Assembly (NCBI GenBank): GCA_903872555.1
Contig: CAIQLE010000253.1
Location: forward strand, 1-6,001
From: an uncultured bacterium
GTDB lineage: Bacteria; Pseudomonadota; Gammaproteobacteria; Burkholderiales; Burkholderiaceae_D
Reading direction: 5' to 3'
Length of the DNA stretch: 6,001 nt
This document shows, in pieces, positions 5,204-6,001 of this stretch. Numbering within the stretch: position 1 is the first letter of the stretch; each line of letters opens with the position of its first letter. The notes beneath the pieces were generated by a model. That model saw only the letters and a program-made list of their open reading frames with translations, had not been told where the DNA came from and searched no databases. The translations under genes were made by a program, and so were the position numbers.

Positions 5204-6001
5204 ACTGGTACTGAAGCTCTCGGCCAATACGGTCGAGTTCCGGCGTGATCTGGATGGCGCCGTGCGTAGCGTGAATGATCTGTCGACACAGATCACCCGT
5301 TCCCTGCACAGCGCCAATTCCGCCCTGATGGGATTTGCCGCTGCGGCTGCCAGCGCTCTCAGTCTGGAAGCCATGGTGGAGATGGTTCGTCACACCACCG
5401 AGTCTCTCAGTGAACTGGACCAGATGGCACAGAAGACCGGTGCATCGGTCGAGAATCTGGCGCGCCTGTCCAAAGTGGCACAGGCCTTCGGCGGTGATGC
5501 TGCGGCGATTAATCTGGCACTGAATAATCTGGCGCGCGGCATGGCCGGTACCGATGAGGAATCCAGCAAGACCAATCAGGCACTGCAGGCACTGGGCATC
5601 AGTACGCATGGACTGGCGCAGCAAGATCCCTCGGCTGTTTTTATCGCGGTCGCGCAGTCCTTGCAACAGTACCGCGATGGTGCAGCCAAGGCCGCCATCA
5701 TGACCGACCTGTTCAAAAAAGGGGCGGTCGATCTGCTGCCCTATATGAACAATGTGGCCCATGGGCTGGATGAATTTGAAGGCGTGACCCGTGCCGCCGC
5801 CGAAGAGGCGACCCGCTTTCATAACCAGCTCGGCATCGTCCATGTGCGGCTGGAAGAGCTGAGCGAAAGCATGGTCTCGGCCATGCTGCCCAGTGTGAAT
5901 GATTTTTTAGAGGCGCTGAATCAGGTGAGCAAAGAAAGCAGCTCACTGGTGGATGAGGCCGCGCTGTTCAGCAGCCTGCCCTCGCTGCAAGGTCTGATCG
6001 A
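5187..6001 (+). CDS. Tape measure protein, N-terminal 271 residues, cut by window edge
   Basis: The frame from ATG 5187 stays open to the end of the window. Tape measure proteins set tail length and are threaded inside the tube, then released during DNA entry. The start MAALRELVLKLSANTVEFRRDLDGAVRSVNDLSTQI is typical of this family. An Ala-rich hydrophobic helix (about 46-60) follows, then SELDQMAQKTGASVENLARLSKVAQAFGGD (75-104) and LNNLARGMAG (112-121). Later come AAIMTDLFKKGAVDLLPYM (169-187) and helical segments rich in Glu, Ala and Leu. No in-frame start exists just upstream, so 5187 is favoured. It has no visible Shine-Dalgarno and lies inside the end of the T extension, so initiation may depend on ribosomes that have frameshifted. 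The full gene is expected to be much longer. Confidence 0.92.
   Translation, partial: MAALRELVLKLSANTVEFRRDLDGAVRSVNDLSTQITRSLHSANSALMGFAAAAASALSLEAMVEMVRHTTESLSELDQMAQKTGASVENLARLSKVAQAFGGDAAAINLALNNLARGMAGTDEESSKTNQALQALGISTHGLAQQDPSAVFIAVAQSLQQYRDGAAKAAIMTDLFKKGAVDLLPYMNNVAHGLDEFEGVTRAAAEEATRFHNQLGIVHVRLEELSESMVSAMLPSVNDFLEALNQVSKESSSLVDEAALFSSLPSLQGLI

Noticed and set aside
5172..5843. Long minus-strand open frame of 223 codons opposite the tape measure gene
   Set aside because: The + strand frame has clear tape measure signatures and is open to the window edge. The reverse frame has no recognisable domain and is the usual shadow of GC-rich coding DNA.

Overview
The window is one stretch of the head-and-tail morphogenesis operon of a tailed phage or prophage with an HK97-type capsid and a long non-contractile (siphovirus) tail. 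Every gene lies on the + strand, and they are packed tightly, with ATGA/TGATG overlaps and very little non-coding DNA. Family assignments come from reading the translated sequences against remembered family signatures; no search was run. The moderately GC-rich DNA, the codon use and the phiE125-type connector point to a host in the Pseudomonadota, perhaps a betaproteobacterium. That host guess is weak because no host gene, tRNA or att site is visible, and prophage cannot be told from free phage here.

Layout, left to right. Positions 1-617 hold the C-terminal part of a ClpP-like (S14) prohead protease, whose last ~90 residues are a low-complexity tail ending in a 12-bp tandem repeat. A short gap (618-685) holds a clear Rho-independent terminator directly ahead of the major capsid gene. 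Next come the HK97-family major capsid protein (686-1939), a gp6/phiE125-gp8-type head-tail connector (1939-2529), an SPP1 gp16-like head closure protein (2529-2891), an HK97 gp10-family protein (2905-3375) and a DUF3168-type tail terminator/completion protein (3372-3725). After a 52-bp gap with a good Shine-Dalgarno come the tail tube protein (3778-4443), the tail assembly chaperone G (4431-4823) with its T extension reached by -1 frameshifting (4820-5203), and the tape measure protein (from 5187, running off the right edge).

How they work together: the protease processes the prohead built from the capsid protein. The connector and head closure proteins extend the portal ring, and the gp10-like and DUF3168 proteins form the neck and cap the tail. 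The tube protein polymerises around the tape measure protein, which is held by the G and G-T chaperones. Terminase and portal should lie to the left; the rest of the tape measure and the tail-tip genes should lie to the right.

No defence system, CRISPR array, RNA gene, transposon or clearly novel system is seen. The points most worth a second look are the repeat-bearing protease tail with a possible in-frame internal start, the terminator just upstream of the capsid gene, the extra beta domain inserted in the tail tube protein, and an A AAA AAC frameshift site followed by a predicted two-part RNA structure.
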